A DNA stretch of 64,000 nucleotides, taken from positions 130,583 through 194,582 of the forward strand of contig NZ_JAFA01000003.1 in NCBI RefSeq assembly GCF_000519185.1, read 5' to 3'. The translations under genes and the position numbers were made by a program. The stretch is from Paraburkholderia nodosa DSM 21604 (GTDB lineage Bacteria > Pseudomonadota > Gammaproteobacteria > Burkholderiales > Burkholderiaceae). Position 1 is the first letter of the stretch, and every line of letters starts with the position of its first letter. Shown here piece by piece: positions 26,524-35,860 of this stretch. The notes beneath the pieces were generated by a model. The model was not told where the DNA came from and made no database searches. It saw only the letters and a list, made by a program, of their open reading frames with translations.

Positions 26524-27072
26524 ATGAAATACACGTATCTCGCGCTACTCGCCACGGCGGGGCTGCTGAGCGCATGCGCCGTGACGCCCACGGGGCCGAG
26601 CGTGATGGCCCTGCCCGGCACGGGCAAGACCTTCGATCAGTTCCGCGCCGACGACGCGAACTGCCGCCAGTTCGCCTTCCAGCAGGTAGGCGGCGTCACC
26701 GCGAACCAGGCGGCAACCGGCGCCGGTGTGGGCAGCGCCGTGGTCGGTACCGCCCTCGGCGCGGCCGCGGGCGCCGCATTTGGCGGCGGTCAGGGCGCGG
26801 CCATCGGCGCGGGCGCGGGCCTGCTTGCGGGCAGCGCGGTCGGCATGGGCAACGCACAGGGTTCCGCGTGGGACGTGCAGCGCCGTTACGACTACGCTTA
26901 TCTGCAATGCATGTACGCCACCGGCAACCGCATCCCGGCGCCCGGCAACATGACGATGTCGCAGCCCCAGCAGTTCCAGGCGCCGCAGCAGCAGTTCCAG
27001 ACGGCGCCGCAACCACGCTATTTGCCGCCGCCCCCGCCGGGGTCGCCGCCTCCGCCGCCGAACGGATATTGA
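26524..27072 (+). CDS. Glycine-zipper lipoprotein
   Basis: A 182-residue outer-membrane-type lipoprotein. The signal peptide ends in the lipobox LLSAC (Cys18). A glycine-zipper segment from about residue 66 to 110 (repeated GAxxGxxxG, including GTALGAAAGAAFGGG) can insert in or pack on membranes. A Gln/Pro-rich tail ends in polyproline. ATG 26524 is the only good start. Its place after another exported protein and before a strong terminator suggests a two-gene envelope unit. The role is unknown. Confidence 0.8.
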   Translation: MKYTYLALLATAGLLSACAVTPTGPSVMALPGTGKTFDQFRADDANCRQFAFQQVGGVTANQAATGAGVGSAVVGTALGAAAGAAFGGGQGAAIGAGAGLLAGSAVGMGNAQGSAWDVQRRYDYAYLQCMYATGNRIPAPGNMTMSQPQQFQAPQQQFQTAPQPRYLPPPPPGSPPPPPNGY

Positions 27073-27105
27073 AGCTCAAGCGGATATAGACCGCATAAAG
27101 ACGAA

Positions 27106-27142
27106 CGCGAGGCCTGGCGCATCTGCGCCAGCCTCGCGTTTT
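27106..27142 (+). terminator. Rho-independent terminator
   Basis: CGCGAGGC (27106-27113) pairs with GCCTCGCG (27131-27138) and an inner stem TGGCGC/GCGCCA extends the hairpin, followed by a short T run. It lies between the glycine-zipper gene and the convergent penicillin-binding protein gene and may serve both. Confidence 0.75.
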
Positions 27143-27166
27143 GCTTTGGATTCCGAATAAGCCGAA

Positions 27167-30100
27167 TCAGTGCGTGTCGAATTCGAGCCCCTTGCCGTTC
27201 CACACCACACGGCGCATTTCGCCCGATTGCGGGTCGATGAGCGTCATCTGCTGCGCGGCGTGGACAGGATCGGGTTTCTCATCGCGGTCCGTCGCGGACC
27301 TGGATTCGAGCAGCGGCTGCAACACCGGCGCGAGCGACTTGAGCAGTTGCACGGACAACGCACTCGTGAACGTATAGCGCGCCGCGTACGGCTCATGCAC
27401 CCATGCCGTGAGCGTGCCGTAGAAGCGGTTGCCGATCACGAACACGAAGGTCGCGCTCCGGTTCACCTTGCGCGATTCGATGAGCCGCGCGCCCGGGGCG
27501 TACACGTTGAAGCGCTGGTCGCCGGTGCCGGTCTTGCCGTACACGGGCAGCGTCTTGCCGTCGGGGAGCGTCATGCCGTCGGCGAGGCGCTTGGCCGTGC
27601 CGCCCTCCACCACCGACGTCAGCAGCTCGCGCACCACTTGCGAAATATCCGGCGAAATCAGCGCCTGCGGCGGCGTGGACGCATGAACGAAGTGCGTCTC
27701 GTACGGCGTGCCGCGCGCGAAGTCGAGCGACTCGAAGCTGTGCGTCGGCAGCTTTTCGCCATTGCTCGAAATCAGGCCGATGAGCTGCGCGAGCGCCGCG
27801 GGCCGGTCGCCCGACGCACCGATCGCCGCGCCATAAGAAGGCGTGATGCTGTCGAACGGATAACCGACCGCGCGCCAGGATTTGCCGATCGCGTCATACG
27901 CGCGCAGCTCGATCATGTGGCGAATGCGCCGGTTCTGGGTCGCGTGATACTTCGTCTTGAAGAGCCAGCTGTAGGTGTAAAGGCGCGTGTCGCGGCTCGC
28001 CTGCTGAACCTGCGCGAGCGTCGCATCCGGGTGCACGCGCAAGTAATTCAGCAGCCACAGCTCGAGCGGATGAATGCCCGCAATATAGCCGCGGTCGTTG
28101 AGGTTGAATTTGTCGATGGCGTACTTGTCGTAGTAGTGCGCGAGGTCTTCGTCGTCGAGCCACTGGAACTTCGTGTTCTTTAGTTGCGCGCGCATCTGTG
28201 CGTCGAACCACGGCAGTTTGCCGTCGGGTTTCACGCTGCGCAGCACGGTCGCAATGCGCGCCGGGCCCTTGCGCGTGTGCTGCAGCAAGATCGCCAGCGC
28301 TTCGTCGTTGCTCTTGCCCGCGTAGCGCGTGTAGAAGCGCTTCATGTAGACCTGGCTCTCACCATCGGCAAACTGCGTGAGAAAACCCGTGCGCACAACA
28401 GGATCGTCGAGCCATTGCGCGGGTGGCCCCGAAGTCTGGATCATCTCGTAGTGAACGATGTCGCGCATGAGCCGCACGAACACCAGATTCACCGAATGCT
28501 GGAACGCGCGATGCACGGTCAGAATCTGCGCGTTGTCGCTCGACTCGAAATTGTTGAAGCTCTGCGCGCCGCCGCCAGTGTAGAACGTCTCGCCCGGGTT
28601 GGCCGAGTACTTGCGCTCGACGGCCGCTTCCAGCATGGAATGCAGCGAGCGGTCGGACGTCTTCGAAAGATAGTCGATCGCCCAGCGCGTGAGCGCGTCA
28701 CTCGGATCGACTTGCGGCAGCATCGCGCGCAACGACTTCGCGTCGTCGGCCGCGTAGCGCGCGTGCAGCGCGCTCACGATCTGCAGATACGTCACGAGCG
28801 TGCGCAGCTTCGCCGTCGACCCCAGATTCAGGCGCGCGCCCGAATTGATGTCGAACGGCTGGTTCACGCTGTCCGTTTGCACGCGCACGAGGTTCTCGCC
28901 GCTGCTGCGCTCGAACAGCGTGAAGCTATACGCGATCTTCGAAGGGTCGTCGGCGGGGCGCAGCATCTCGAAGCCGACCAGACCCGCCTGGCGCGCGCCG
29001 TCCTTCGTCGCGGCGTCGGCAAGGCGGTCGCTCACGGCCTGCTGCACGCTGTCGACGAGCGTGGCCGTGGCGGTGAGATCGAGGCGGTCGAGGTCGTAAA
29101 GCGTCGTCAGCCCCAGCGCCTGCATGAGCTGGGTGCGCAGAGTCAGCACCGCCTTGCGCTCCACGAATGAAACCGGCGCTCGCTGGGACGGCTTCGAGCG
29201 GTCGAGCGTGAGCTGCGTGGCGAGCGCGGCGTCGCGCAGCGCCGGCGTAATCACGCCGCCGGCGCCGAGCAGGCGGATATAGCTGTCGGTCAGCTTTGCG
29301 AGTGCGTCGTTGTTCTTTTGCAGAAAGTATGAAGGGGCGCGCTGGGCGATCAGCAGCGAGAGCACCTGGCGGAACGCCAGCGCCTGCGCGTCGAGCGTCT
29401 CGGGCGTAAGCGGCGCGCGCAGGATGCGATTGACGTCGCGGAAGTCGCGCCCGTACCAGGCGGCGAGGCCGTCGCCGAGACCGTTGACTTCGCCCACACC
29501 CGGCTTGGCGGAGAGCGGCACCGAATTCAGGTAGTGCACGAGAATCTGCTGGCGCGCGGGCATGGTCTGCGGGCCGTCCAGATAGGCGCGCAGCGAAGCG
29601 GAGGCGATCTGGCGCAGCTTCTCCGGCGGCGTGGAGGTGCGGCCGCCCGTCGAGTGCCGGAACTTCTCGATCTGCGTGGCGAGCGTGCTGCCGCCCGGCG
29701 TTTGCTGATGCTGGTTCACGAAGCGCGCTCCCTGATCGACGAGCGCGCGGCTAAAGCGCCCCCAGTCGATGGCCGGATTGCGGTTCGGCTGGTCCTGGGC
29801 CAGCAGGTATTTGTCTTCGATGAAAAGCAGCGAGTCGCGCACCACGGCCGGCACCGCGTCGAAATTCTCGTAGGCGCGCTGCGGATAACGCGTATGGAAG
29901 AGCGTCGCACCCGTTGCGTCGCGCAGCACGATCCCGGCCTGATCCTTTTCTTCGAACGGCAGGAAAAGCCCCTCGTCGGCCACGGCGATCATGCGATCTG
30001 AATCGCGCGCCTGCGCGGCGATCGCGAAACCGCGTTCCGCAAGCCGGTTCTCGAAGGTGGGCAGCTGCGCATAACCGAGCCGCACGTCGTACGGCCCGTT

Positions 30101-30337
30101 CGTGGTGGGAAAGCGGATGTTGTGGCTCGGCCCGTTTTCGACCGTAAAGCCGATGTCGCGCGTGAGTTCGGAGAGGTAGCGCGCCTGCAGGCGCGACGTG
30201 TCGATTTCGATCTGAACGATGCGCGCGATGATGACGAGGGCGGCCAGAAACGCGACGACGAATCCCCACTTGACCCACCTGAAGAGTGAGCCAGCGCCAG
30301 CGGCGCGAACAGGAAAACGTACCGATGGGCGGTTCAT
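27167..30337 (-). CDS. Bifunctional class A penicillin-binding protein (divergent)
   Basis: A 1056-residue peptidoglycan synthase anchored by one N-terminal helix (about 24-42). The glycosyltransferase GT51 region (about 165-300) has Glu174 in FIEDKYLL and the motif GGSTLATQIEK (215-225). The usual His-x-Gly-x-Asp after the Glu is replaced by a longer insert. The transpeptidase domain has Ser507-x-x-Lys510 (GSTAK), SVN at 615-617 and KTGTG in the C-terminal part. It is much longer than typical class A proteins. A single gene between two terminator regions; a cell-wall role in a special condition is inference. Confidence 0.85.
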   Translation of the reverse strand: MNRPSVRFPVRAAGAGSLFRWVKWGFVVAFLAALVIIARIVQIEIDTSRLQARYLSELTRDIGFTVENGPSHNIRFPTTNGPYDVRLGYAQLPTFENRLAERGFAIAAQARDSDRMIAVADEGLFLPFEEKDQAGIVLRDATGATLFHTRYPQRAYENFDAVPAVVRDSLLFIEDKYLLAQDQPNRNPAIDWGRFSRALVDQGARFVNQHQQTPGGSTLATQIEKFRHSTGGRTSTPPEKLRQIASASLRAYLDGPQTMPARQQILVHYLNSVPLSAKPGVGEVNGLGDGLAAWYGRDFRDVNRILRAPLTPETLDAQALAFRQVLSLLIAQRAPSYFLQKNNDALAKLTDSYIRLLGAGGVITPALRDAALATQLTLDRSKPSQRAPVSFVERKAVLTLRTQLMQALGLTTLYDLDRLDLTATATLVDSVQQAVSDRLADAATKDGARQAGLVGFEMLRPADDPSKIAYSFTLFERSSGENLVRVQTDSVNQPFDINSGARLNLGSTAKLRTLVTYLQIVSALHARYAADDAKSLRAMLPQVDPSDALTRWAIDYLSKTSDRSLHSMLEAAVERKYSANPGETFYTGGGAQSFNNFESSDNAQILTVHRAFQHSVNLVFVRLMRDIVHYEMIQTSGPPAQWLDDPVVRTGFLTQFADGESQVYMKRFYTRYAGKSNDEALAILLQHTRKGPARIATVLRSVKPDGKLPWFDAQMRAQLKNTKFQWLDDEDLAHYYDKYAIDKFNLNDRGYIAGIHPLELWLLNYLRVHPDATLAQVQQASRDTRLYTYSWLFKTKYHATQNRRIRHMIELRAYDAIGKSWRAVGYPFDSITPSYGAAIGASGDRPAALAQLIGLISSNGEKLPTHSFESLDFARGTPYETHFVHASTPPQALISPDISQVVRELLTSVVEGGTAKRLADGMTLPDGKTLPVYGKTGTGDQRFNVYAPGARLIESRKVNRSATFVFVIGNRFYGTLTAWVHEPYAARYTFTSALSVQLLKSLAPVLQPLLESRSATDRDEKPDPVHAAQQMTLIDPQSGEMRRVVWNGKGLEFDTH

Positions 30338-30562
30338 GCGTATTCTCCTGACATCACGTCAGATTTCCAGACGGCACCCCTTAAACAGTCTATCTCGCTC
30401 CGTAGGTTCTTGCGCGCCAGTATGTAGGGCTCCGCACGCACGTCGCACTGCCGCAACACCGATGCCCAGCACGTGACAGTTTTGCGGCATTTTGCGCCAG
30501 CGCCGTGGCACGGCACATGCTCCCGATATAATGATTGACTATTTCGTTGGATACCGGGAAAT

Positions 30563-30895
30563 ATGAAGAAGCTTGCCGTGCCCCTTGCCCTTTCGCTCAC
30601 GCTCGGCGCGTGCGCGTGGTTCCAGAGCAACCCGGACGCCGGTCAGCCGGTCATCGATTCCACAACCAACCGGTCGGTCCAGGACGTGATCTCGTGCCTG
30701 ACCGTCGAAGCCTCGCGTCACGGCGCCAGCTTCACCACCTCGCCGCTGCCGCAAGGCCAGATGCTCGAGTTCGGCGACTCGAACGTCATCAAGGTTCGCA
30801 CCGACAACGGCGCGACGACCTACCGCTATTACGCCGGCAAACGCCACGCCTCGAACCTGTGGATCGAGGGTGCGAGTAAAACCTGCGCGCCTTGA
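30563..30895 (+). CDS. Small lipoprotein of unknown function
   Basis: A 110-residue protein with a short signal peptide and lipobox LGAC (Cys17), followed by a compact soluble domain (SVQDVISCLTVEASRHGASF onward) with two further cysteines near both ends. A TATAAT box is at 30527-30532. The start is ATG 30563. It is divergent from the penicillin-binding protein gene. I do not recognise the domain. Confidence 0.75.
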   Translation: MKKLAVPLALSLTLGACAWFQSNPDAGQPVIDSTTNRSVQDVISCLTVEASRHGASFTTSPLPQGQMLEFGDSNVIKVRTDNGATTYRYYAGKRHASNLWIEGASKTCAP

Positions 30896-31082
30896 ACATT
30901 TGACGGGCCGTTTTTGCCCGGCCGCCGCCGGCGGCTCTTCGCGCCCTTTCTATTACAGCTTTTTACATTGATGAGCGCCGTGTAGCGCGATGACACATTT
31001 TCGCCGGGCGTTTTAAGAATCGCTTAAGTCTTCGTCCGCATCATCGCTTCACTTAGAAGAAACGAACGCTGCAGGAGGTTTC

Positions 31083-31373
31083 GTGAAACAGCAAGACCCG
31101 CAAATCCAGCCGACAAGTCAGGTCGACAACGAGGCGACGCCCGGCGCGAAGCCCGCTCGCCGCACCTTGTTGCGCCGGTTGCTGAGCCACCACGAGCTTG
31201 CGACCCTCCTGTTGCTGCTGCATGCGCCGATCGACGCGCACGCCAAACCGGAGATTCCGATGCTCAAGGAAGCCGGCCTCGTCGAGCAGGTGCAGGACGA
31301 CGCCGGTGACCCGCGCATCCGCCTTACGTCGGAAGGCAACGCCGTGCTGCAGGGACTCGGCCTCGCGCGCTGA
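31083..31373 (+). CDS. Small protein with a winged-helix-like C-terminus
   Basis: A 96-residue basic protein starting at GTG 31083, with the strong ribosome site CAGGAGG five bases upstream. The C-terminal half, IPMLKEAGLVEQVQDDAGDP followed by RIRLTSEGNAVL, looks like the recognition helix and wing of a MarR/ArsR-type winged helix, but the preceding helix is shortened and no effector domain exists. It could be a minimal DNA-binding protein or a structural relic. It is followed by a strong terminator. Confidence 0.6.
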   Translation: MKQQDPQIQPTSQVDNEATPGAKPARRTLLRRLLSHHELATLLLLLHAPIDAHAKPEIPMLKEAGLVEQVQDDAGDPRIRLTSEGNAVLQGLGLAR

Positions 31374-31411
31374 GGTTGCCCCGCGCGGCGCGCAACGCAT
31401 CGAACAAAAAA

Positions 31412-31447
31412 GACGGCGGCACGCATGGCGTGCCGCCGTCTTTTTTT
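31412..31447. terminator. Strong bidirectional Rho-independent terminator
   Basis: A perfect 13-bp stem, GACGGCGGCACGC (31412-31424)/GCGTGCCGCCGTC (31428-31440), has a 3-nt loop, seven T residues after it (31441-31447) and six A residues before it. It can stop both the small plus-strand gene and the convergent response regulator gene. Confidence 0.92.
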
Positions 31448-31480
31448 ATCGAACTACAGAATGAATCGCAGCGCTTCGCC

Positions 31481-32215
31481 TCAAACCGACTCGAGTTCCG
31501 CGCCTTCGGCGGCGAGCGCCTCATTTTCGTCCTGCAGGCACAACAGCCGGTAGCCGCTCTTGTACACCGGCTGCAGCCGAAAGCCGTTCGGCGTGTCGAT
31601 CTCCAGCAACAGACGCAGTCGCGACACGTGGCTGTCGATCGTGCGGGTCAAGGTGTGCAACTCGCGCCCCCACACCATCGCGTAAATGTGATCGCGCGAG
31701 AGCACGCGCCCGATATTCGAGAAGAACAGCGCAGCCAGCCGGTATTGCGTGGTCGAGAGCAGCACGGGCTTGCCGTGCACGCTGACGGCCTGATGCCGCA
31801 TGTCGAAGTGATAAGGGCCGGCGTCGATCGTCAGGTTCTCGTACCGGTCGGGAAACGCGCGGCGCAGGAGCGCGTTCACGCGCGCGCGCAGCACCGAAGG
31901 ACAAACCGGCAGGCACACGTAGTCGTCCGCGCCGATAGAAAACGCTCGCACCACGCTCTCGTCGGAGGCGTCCTCGGAGACGAACAGCACCGGAATCTGG
32001 CTGCCGTTCACGGCCCGCAAGGTTCTCAGCAGTTCCGTGCCGGCGATTCGCGAGCCCTGCCAGTCGAGCAGGAGCATATCGACAGTCGATGCGGCCAGCG
32101 TCCTGGCAAGCAGGAGTGCGTCGCTGGACGGCACGCAGGCGTGACCGCATTGCGTCAGCACGCGCTCGAGCTGCTGGCGATGGTCAGCGTCGCGCTGGAG
32201 AATCGCGATGCGCAT
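31481..32215 (-). CDS. Orphan OmpR-type response regulator
   Basis: A 244-residue regulator. The receiver domain has the phospho-acceptor candidate Asp51 in DMLLLDWQGS, though the usual MP after the Asp is replaced by WQG. The conserved Lys region reads YVCLPVCP, so the normal KP Lys is absent. The C-terminal winged helix includes TRTIDSHVSRLRLLL and KSGYRLL. The start is ATG 32215; the upstream open frame has no family similarity. No kinase gene is adjacent. The altered receiver suggests atypical or phosphorylation-independent control. Confidence 0.85.
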   Translation of the reverse strand: MRIAILQRDADHRQQLERVLTQCGHACVPSSDALLLARTLAASTVDMLLLDWQGSRIAGTELLRTLRAVNGSQIPVLFVSEDASDESVVRAFSIGADDYVCLPVCPSVLRARVNALLRRAFPDRYENLTIDAGPYHFDMRHQAVSVHGKPVLLSTTQYRLAALFFSNIGRVLSRDHIYAMVWGRELHTLTRTIDSHVSRLRLLLEIDTPNGFRLQPVYKSGYRLLCLQDENEALAAEGAELESV

Positions 32216-32587
32216 GGTGGGCCCCTGATGGTTCGATGATGAAACCGGGCAATTTTGTGGATATGTGCAAAATCTGCCCATCGGACGAGTCCGAATTCCA
32301 GCGCGCTTCACCGTTTTCCCACAACGGCGCGTGAGCGTCCTGACGGGCCGCGCATCGGGCAGCTTGCAGGCTTCCTGTAGAATCGCGCACTGGCCTGAAG
32401 TCGTCGCACGTCCGCCCACCCTCGCGGACGCGCTGTTGCCGTGCCCCACCCTTGCGCCCGCCTATCCGACGACCGCCGCCCCCGCGCCACGCGCGCACCA
32501 GGCAAATTCGGCCATCACAGACGTCCACGCGCGTTCCGCACGCGCTACATACAACGTCGTACATAACAACACCCTGGTTTTTCGGAA

Positions 32588-33889
32588 ATGCAAGCAACAG
32601 AAATTGGCGTGCGCACGCCTGCCGCTGCGCGCGCGCTCACCCGCAGCGACTACAAGACGCTCGGGCTCGCCGCACTCGGCGGCGCCCTCGAGTTCTACGA
32701 CTTCATCATCTTCGTGTTCTTCGCGCCGGCTATCGGCCAGTTGTTCTTCCCCGCAACGATTCCCGACTGGCTGCGCCAGCTGCAGACTTTCGGCATCTTC
32801 GCGGCGGGCTACCTCGCGCGGCCGCTCGGCGGCATCGTCATGGCGCACTTCGGCGACCTGCTCGGCCGCAAGCGCATGTTCACGCTCTCCGTGCTGCTGA
32901 TGGCGCTGCCCACGCTCGCCATGGGCTGCCTGCCCACCTATGCGACGATCGGCATCCTCGCTCCCGTGCTGCTGCTCGCGCTGCGCGTGCTGCAAGGCGC
33001 GGCCGTGGGCGGCGAGGTGCCGGGCGCGTGGGTGTTCGTCTCCGAGCACGTGCCGCGCCGCCATATCGGCTACGCCTGCGGCACGCTCACGGCGGGCCTC
33101 ACGTTCGGCATCCTGCTCGGCTCGCTCATCGCCGCGGCGGTCAATCATCACTACGCCCCGAGCGACATCGCCGCGTACGCCTGGCGCATTCCGTTCCTGA
33201 TTGGCGGGCTGTTCGGCATGTTCTCGGTGTATCTGCGCCAGTGGCTGCACGAAACGCCCGTGTTCGCGGAGATGCAGGCGCGCAAGTCGCTCGCCGACGA
33301 AATCCCGCTCAAGGCCGTGCTGCGCGACCACGGCCGCGCCGTGATCGTCTCGATGCTGCTCACGTGGATGCTTTCGGCCGCCATCGTCGTCGTGATCCTC
33401 ATGACGCCGCCGCTCCTGCAGAAGCAATTCCATCTCGACGCCACCACGTCGCTGCTCGCGAACTGCGTGGCGACGCTCTTCCTCACGGTGGGCTGCGTGA
33501 GCGCGGGCGCGCTCGCGGACCGCTTCGGCGCGCGCCGCGTGCTGGCCATCGGCGGCATCGCCCTCGCGATCGCGTACTACACGCTGTTCCGCCAGATCGC
33601 CGTGGACAGCTCGATGCTCATGCCGCTTTATGCGCTCTGCGGGCTGCTGGTCGGCACGATCGGCGCGGTGCCCTACGTGATGGTGAACGCGTTCCCGCCC
33701 GTGGTGCGCTTCTCGGGCATCTCGTTCTCGTACAACGTGGCGTACGCCGTGTTCGGCGGCCTTACGCCGATCGTCGTCGCGTTGCTGATGAAGTCCGCGC
33801 CGCTCGCGCCCACGTACTATGTGGCCGCGATCTGCGTGCTCGGTGCGATCACGACGCTGTTCTTCAAGGACGCGCATCGCGAGCAGTAA
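32588..33889 (+). CDS. MFS transporter, metabolite:H+ symporter (MHS) type
   Basis: A 433-residue inner-membrane protein with 12 predicted helices. ALEFYDFIIFVFFAPAIGQL and RPLGGIVMAHFGDLLGRKR are hallmarks of the MHS group (ProP, citrate and dicarboxylate symporters). The substrate cannot be told. The start is ATG 32588. It stands alone, divergent from the response regulator gene with a 372-bp gap that probably holds both promoters, and is followed by another transporter gene. Confidence 0.88.
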   Translation: MQATEIGVRTPAAARALTRSDYKTLGLAALGGALEFYDFIIFVFFAPAIGQLFFPATIPDWLRQLQTFGIFAAGYLARPLGGIVMAHFGDLLGRKRMFTLSVLLMALPTLAMGCLPTYATIGILAPVLLLALRVLQGAAVGGEVPGAWVFVSEHVPRRHIGYACGTLTAGLTFGILLGSLIAAAVNHHYAPSDIAAYAWRIPFLIGGLFGMFSVYLRQWLHETPVFAEMQARKSLADEIPLKAVLRDHGRAVIVSMLLTWMLSAAIVVVILMTPPLLQKQFHLDATTSLLANCVATLFLTVGCVSAGALADRFGARRVLAIGGIALAIAYYTLFRQIAVDSSMLMPLYALCGLLVGTIGAVPYVMVNAFPPVVRFSGISFSYNVAYAVFGGLTPIVVALLMKSAPLAPTYYVAAICVLGAITTLFFKDAHREQ

Positions 33890-33951
33890 GTGCGCCGGGG
33901 TGCGCATTGAATGCGCACGGGACGGCCGCCACTGGTCCGGCACCATTTTGC

Positions 33952-33997
33952 CGCCGGCTTCGACGATTCACCTCGCGCTGAAACGTCGAAGCCGGCG
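33952..33997 (+). repeat. 14-bp perfect inverted repeat between two MFS genes
   Basis: CGCCGGCTTCGACG (33952-33965) and CGTCGAAGCCGGCG (33984-33997) form a perfect 14-bp stem with an 18-nt loop, 19 bp before the DHA2 transporter ATG. No U-tract follows. It could block ribosome access, act as an operator or attenuate read-through from the upstream gene. Confidence 0.65.
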
Positions 33998-34016
33998 AGC
34001 GCCCTACCATGGGCGC

Positions 34017-35495
34017 ATGAATACCTCACACCCCACCCCCGCCCCCCACGTCCATTTCACGCCCGCGCTCACGCGTATCGTCGCGACCGTCAGCGTCGGG
34101 TTCGTCGTCACGCAGCTGGACGTCACCATCGTCAATATCGCGCTCGCGCGCATCGCAACCGATCTCCATGCGAACGTCGCGGGCCTGCAATGGATCGTCG
34201 ACGCCTATACGCTCGCCTTCGCGGTGCTGATGCTCTCGGGCGGCGTGCTCGGCGACCGCTACGGGGCGCGCCGCCTCTACGCCATCGGGCTCGTGGTGTT
34301 CGCGCTCGCCTCGCTGGCCTGCGGACTCGCGGCCAATCCGGTCATGCTGGTCGCCGCCCGCGCGCTGCAGGGCGCAGGCGCCGCGGCCATGCTGCCCAAT
34401 TCGCTCGCGCTGCTCAACGAAGCGTGCCGCCACGACCGGGCGCTCAGGGCGCGCGCAGTGGGTTTCTGGACCGCCGCCGGCGCCATCTCGATCGCCGCCG
34501 GCCCGGTGGCGGGCGGTCTGCTGATCGCGGCGTTCGGCTGGCGCAGCATTTTCCTCGTGAACCTGCCGCTGTGCGCGGCAGGCCTGTGGGCCGCGCTCGC
34601 GTGGATTCCCCCGCCGCGCCGCCATGCGCACGCCTCCAGCGCTGCCGGCGCGCCCGCCGTGCGCAGCCTCGATGCGCCCGGCCAATTGCTCGCCATCGTG
34701 GCGCTCACGGCCTTTACGGGCGCCGTGATCGAATGGCGGCCGCTCGGCTTCACGCACTGGGCCGTGGCGGGCGGCTTTGCGCTCGCGCTGGTCGCGGGTT
34801 TTGCGTTCGTCTCACTCGAGGCACGCGCACGCGACCCTATGCTGCCGCTCGCCATGCTGCGCAACCGCACGTTCAGCGCGGCGGTGCTGTTCGGTATCTG
34901 CGTGAATCTCACGTATTACGGCACCGTGTTCGTGCTCGCGCTCTATCTGCAGCATGCGCGGGGAGAGACGCCACTGCAGGCGGGCCTCGCGTTCATTCCG
35001 CTCACCGCCGGCTTCCTGCTCTCGAACATCGTGAGCGGCCATGTGGTGGCACATTACGGCACGCGCCGGCCGATGATCATCGGCGCGCTGATTGCGGGTG
35101 CCGGCTACGCATTGCTGATCAGCGTTGACGCCGCGACGCCGCTCGCCTTCGTGCTGCTCGCCTTTCTGCTGATTCCCTCCGGCATGGGCCTGGCCGTCCC
35201 GGCGATGACCACGGCCGTGCTCTCCTCAGTCGAGCCGGCGCGCGCGGGGACGGCCTCTGCGCTGCTCAATACGGCGCGTCAGGCGGGCGGGGCGGTAGGG
35301 GTGGCGGCGTTCGGCGCGCTCGCGGGCGGGGCGGGCGCGGCGCAGGTGGTAGCCGGCCTGCGCGCGGAAACCGCGGTCTCGACGGCGCTCCTGCTCACGG
35401 CGGCCGGGCTCGCCTGGTTCGTGAGGACCGATCCGGCGCATGCGGGCGGGCGCCACGCCGCGCCGGCGCGGGTGAACGAACCGGAATCGCGCTGA
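34017..35495 (+). CDS. DHA2-type (14-helix) MFS drug transporter
   Basis: A 492-residue inner-membrane efflux protein. TQLDVTIVNIALARIATDL and the motif-A stretch GGVLGDRYGARRLYAIG mark the DHA2 branch, which expels drugs and other amphiphiles using the proton gradient. About 14 helices are predicted. The start is ATG 34017. No outer membrane or adaptor partner is adjacent. The 14-bp inverted repeat just upstream may regulate it. Confidence 0.88.
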   Translation: MNTSHPTPAPHVHFTPALTRIVATVSVGFVVTQLDVTIVNIALARIATDLHANVAGLQWIVDAYTLAFAVLMLSGGVLGDRYGARRLYAIGLVVFALASLACGLAANPVMLVAARALQGAGAAAMLPNSLALLNEACRHDRALRARAVGFWTAAGAISIAAGPVAGGLLIAAFGWRSIFLVNLPLCAAGLWAALAWIPPPRRHAHASSAAGAPAVRSLDAPGQLLAIVALTAFTGAVIEWRPLGFTHWAVAGGFALALVAGFAFVSLEARARDPMLPLAMLRNRTFSAAVLFGICVNLTYYGTVFVLALYLQHARGETPLQAGLAFIPLTAGFLLSNIVSGHVVAHYGTRRPMIIGALIAGAGYALLISVDAATPLAFVLLAFLLIPSGMGLAVPAMTTAVLSSVEPARAGTASALLNTARQAGGAVGVAAFGALAGGAGAAQVVAGLRAETAVSTALLLTAAGLAWFVRTDPAHAGGRHAAPARVNEPESR

Positions 35496-35520
35496 TGCAA
35501 CAGCGAACTGGCGTGCCGAC

Positions 35521-35790
35521 CTACAGCGACGCCTCCTGGATCGCGCCGGAGTCGATTGCGCGGGCGATCAAGCCATCGTTCTGCGCCTTGCGGATGGCGT
35601 GAGCGATCAGCTGGTCGGGCTCCTCGAGCTCTGCCTTGAGCGTGCCGATGAGTCCGGAGGCGTCGAGGATCACCAGCGTCTTCGCGGTATCCGCGTCGCT
35701 GATGAACACGCGCCGCGTGCCGTCTTCCGCAAGACTTGCGCAGAACTGCCCGGTCTTGCCTGCCACGTTGAAGTCGAAGTTCTGTATCAA
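35521..35790 (-). CDS. Small hypothetical protein
   Basis: An 89-residue soluble acidic protein with a beta-rich first half (FCASLAEDGTRRVFISDADT) and a helical second half. It starts at TTG 35790 behind GGGAGCAGG. No signal peptide or known domain is seen. It lies 70 bp downstream of the DoxX gene on the same strand and may share its transcript. Confidence 0.6.
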   Translation of the reverse strand: MIQNFDFNVAGKTGQFCASLAEDGTRRVFISDADTAKTLVILDASGLIGTLKAELEEPDQLIAHAIRKAQNDGLIARAIDSGAIQEASL

Positions 35791-35860
35791 GGCCTGCTCC
35801 CTCTACACCCGGTTGCCCGGTGGTTGCAATTCGACACTCGCGCTTCGCCACGCGAAGCCG

